Assembly (NCBI GenBank): GCA_965214025.1
Contig: CBDCAW010000083.1
Span: 1 to 64,000, forward strand
Direction of reading: 5' to 3'
DNA length: 64,000 nucleotides
From: Granulosicoccus sp965214025
Lineage (GTDB): Bacteria > Pseudomonadota > Gammaproteobacteria > Granulosicoccales > Granulosicoccaceae
Under the pieces are notes generated by a model. The model worked only from the letters and a program-made list of their open reading frames with translations, made no database searches and was not told the origin of the DNA. Within the stretch, counting starts at the first letter, position 1. Each line of letters begins with the position of its first letter. Made by a program: the position numbers and the translations under genes. Of the stretch, positions 62,822-64,000 are shown piece after piece.

Positions 62822-64000
62822 ATGAGCAACCTTGAAGCACTGAGCGCCGAGCATGCCGCCTTTCGCAAGCGCGGCCTGTCACTGAACATGGAACGCGGCC
62901 AACCGGCCGGCGAGAACTTCGACCTGAGCAAGCCGCTGCTGTCGATACTGTCCGATGACGACTACATCACCGACAACGGGGTGGATATCCGCAATTATCC
63001 CGGCGGCATCGCAGGGCTTGCCGAAGCGCGTGAACTGTTCTGCGAACAACTGCGGGTGGCACCCGATGAGATCCTGATCGGCAACAGCTCGAGCCTCGAG
63101 CTGATGAGCCATGTGTTCAGCTGGGCCTTGCTCAGAGGTGTCCATGGCAGCGATGGCGGCTGGGTGCACGACAAGCCTCGCCTGATCGTGACGGTACCCG
63201 GCTACGACCGCCATTTCAGCCTGGCCACGGCGCTCGGCTTCGAACTGCTCACGGTAGACATGCTGACCACCGGCCCGGACATGGATGCCGTGGAACGGCT
63301 GGCCGCGGAAGATCCACGCATCAAGGGCATCTACTTCGTGCCCACCTACAGCAACCCCACCGGCGACTGCCTGTCGGAGGCCTCGGCACGGCGCCTGCTC
63401 GCGATGCCCACGGCGGCCCCCGATTTCACCGTGTTTGCCGATGACGCCTATGCCATTCATCATCTGGTGGAACCCACATCGCCGATGCCGAACCTGCTGC
63501 GGCTTGCCGATGCGCTCGGCAACCCGGAGCGGGTGATCGTGTTCGGTTCGACCTCCAAGGTCACCTTCGCCAGTGCCGGGCTTGCCTTTGTCGGCATGAG
63601 CAAGACGAACCTGGCGTACTGGTCCGCGTTGTTCTCGCAGCAATCGATCGGGCCGAACAAGGTCGAGCAGTGGCGGCATGTGAAGTTTCTCAGGAACTTC
63701 GAAGGCGGGCTCGGTGGGTTGATGCGCGCTCATGCCGCGTTGCTCAAACCGAAGTTCGATGCGGTGATCGACAGCCTCGAGGACTCACTGGGCAATCGCG
63801 ACCTGGCACGCTGGAGCGAGCCACGCGGCGGCTATTTCATCAGCCTCGATACCCGGCGCCCCGTCGCCACCCGAGTCATCGAGCTGGCACGCGAGGCAGG
63901 TGTTGCCCTGACCCCGCCGGGTGCCACATTCCCCGGCGGTGACGACCCGGCCGACAGCAACATACGCCTTGCCCCCACACGGCCTCCATTGGAGGATGTA
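62822..64000 (+). CDS. Aspartate aminotransferase, class Ic-like, 3' end missing
   Basis: 393 residues are visible before the window ends. PLP-fold type I: NYPGGIAGLAEARELF, IGNSSSLELM, YFVPTYSNPTGDCL, FADDAYAIHHL and the Schiff-base lysine K246 in FGSTSKVTFASAG. This matches the actinobacterial/proteobacterial AspAT of subgroup Ic, about 420-430 residues, so only the last few dozen are cut off. ATG 62822 lies 20 bp after DUF2878. Role: aspartate/oxaloacetate interconversion, likely. Confidence 0.86.
   Translation, partial: MSNLEALSAEHAAFRKRGLSLNMERGQPAGENFDLSKPLLSILSDDDYITDNGVDIRNYPGGIAGLAEARELFCEQLRVAPDEILIGNSSSLELMSHVFSWALLRGVHGSDGGWVHDKPRLIVTVPGYDRHFSLATALGFELLTVDMLTTGPDMDAVERLAAEDPRIKGIYFVPTYSNPTGDCLSEASARRLLAMPTAAPDFTVFADDAYAIHHLVEPTSPMPNLLRLADALGNPERVIVFGSTSKVTFASAGLAFVGMSKTNLAYWSALFSQQSIGPNKVEQWRHVKFLRNFEGGLGGLMRAHAALLKPKFDAVIDSLEDSLGNRDLARWSEPRGGYFISLDTRRPVATRVIELAREAGVALTPPGATFPGGDDPADSNIRLAPTRPPLEDV

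Overview
The window is a gene-dense, GC-rich chromosomal segment with 52 protein-coding calls (one of them a gene remnant). I see no rRNA, tRNA, CRISPR array, phage or insertion sequence. Gene content points to a marine gammaproteobacterium of the kind that lives with algae. It has DMSP demethylase, sulfopropanediol dehydrogenase with sulfopyruvate decarboxylase, almost all of the corrin-ring part of B12 synthesis, a fused ATP sulfurylase/APS kinase, and FosA. A Granulosicoccus-like chromatialean would fit, but this taxonomic guess is inference. Bases 1-300 are clearly AT-richer than the rest and carry the end of a GIY-YIG nuclease gene, probably acquired DNA.

Layout. 0.4-7.5 kb: housekeeping and redox genes (hemerythrin-like protein, serC, wrbA, glutathionyl-hydroquinone reductase, tspO) and a bd-type oxidase subunit I (cydA) with no cydB, preceded by a small membrane protein gene. 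7.9-13.3 kb: a PRC-barrel protein, an OmpR-type two-component system, a spondin-domain secreted protein whose promoter carries an 11-bp-period array, and a fusion of cyclic-nucleotide-binding, thioredoxin-fold and thioredoxin-reductase-like domains. 13.5-21.8 kb: an organosulfur/acyl-CoA region, with dmdA overlapping metY, an alpha/beta hydrolase, a DUF892 protein, a fused hydroxyacyl-CoA dehydrogenase/enoyl-CoA hydratase and a DmdB-like acyl-CoA ligase. 21.9-24.5 kb: an APC permease and a YfdC-like formate/nitrite-family transporter whose 3' end is tandemly duplicated.

24.8-46.8 kb is the B12 locus: cbiX, a chlI/chlD-type chelatase fusion, two cobB/cbiA paralogues lying tail to tail, katG, cbiD, a sulfotransferase, then cobK-cobH-cobL-cobI-cbiG-cobJ-cobM-cobW-cobN in a tightly overlapping series. 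The set mixes early-cobalt (CbiX, CbiD, CbiG) and late-cobalt (CobN plus the chelatase fusion) components. No cobG-type gene is present.

47-64 kb: a zinc-metallopeptidase lipoprotein, fosA, a DUF2845 protein, zwf, an hpsN-comD-comE operon ending in a remnant of an FMN hydroxyacid dehydrogenase, a DUF4105/DUF3015 pair, an SDR, an MFS transporter, a membrane protein, sat-cysC with a compound microsatellite upstream, then a glutamine amidotransferase, DUF2878 and aspartate aminotransferase run that leaves the window.

How the parts may connect (inference): algal DMSP and DHPS supply carbon and sulfur, MetY could capture methanethiol as methionine, Sat-CysC makes the PAPS that the sulfotransferase would need, and B12 may be made for the cell and for algal partners.
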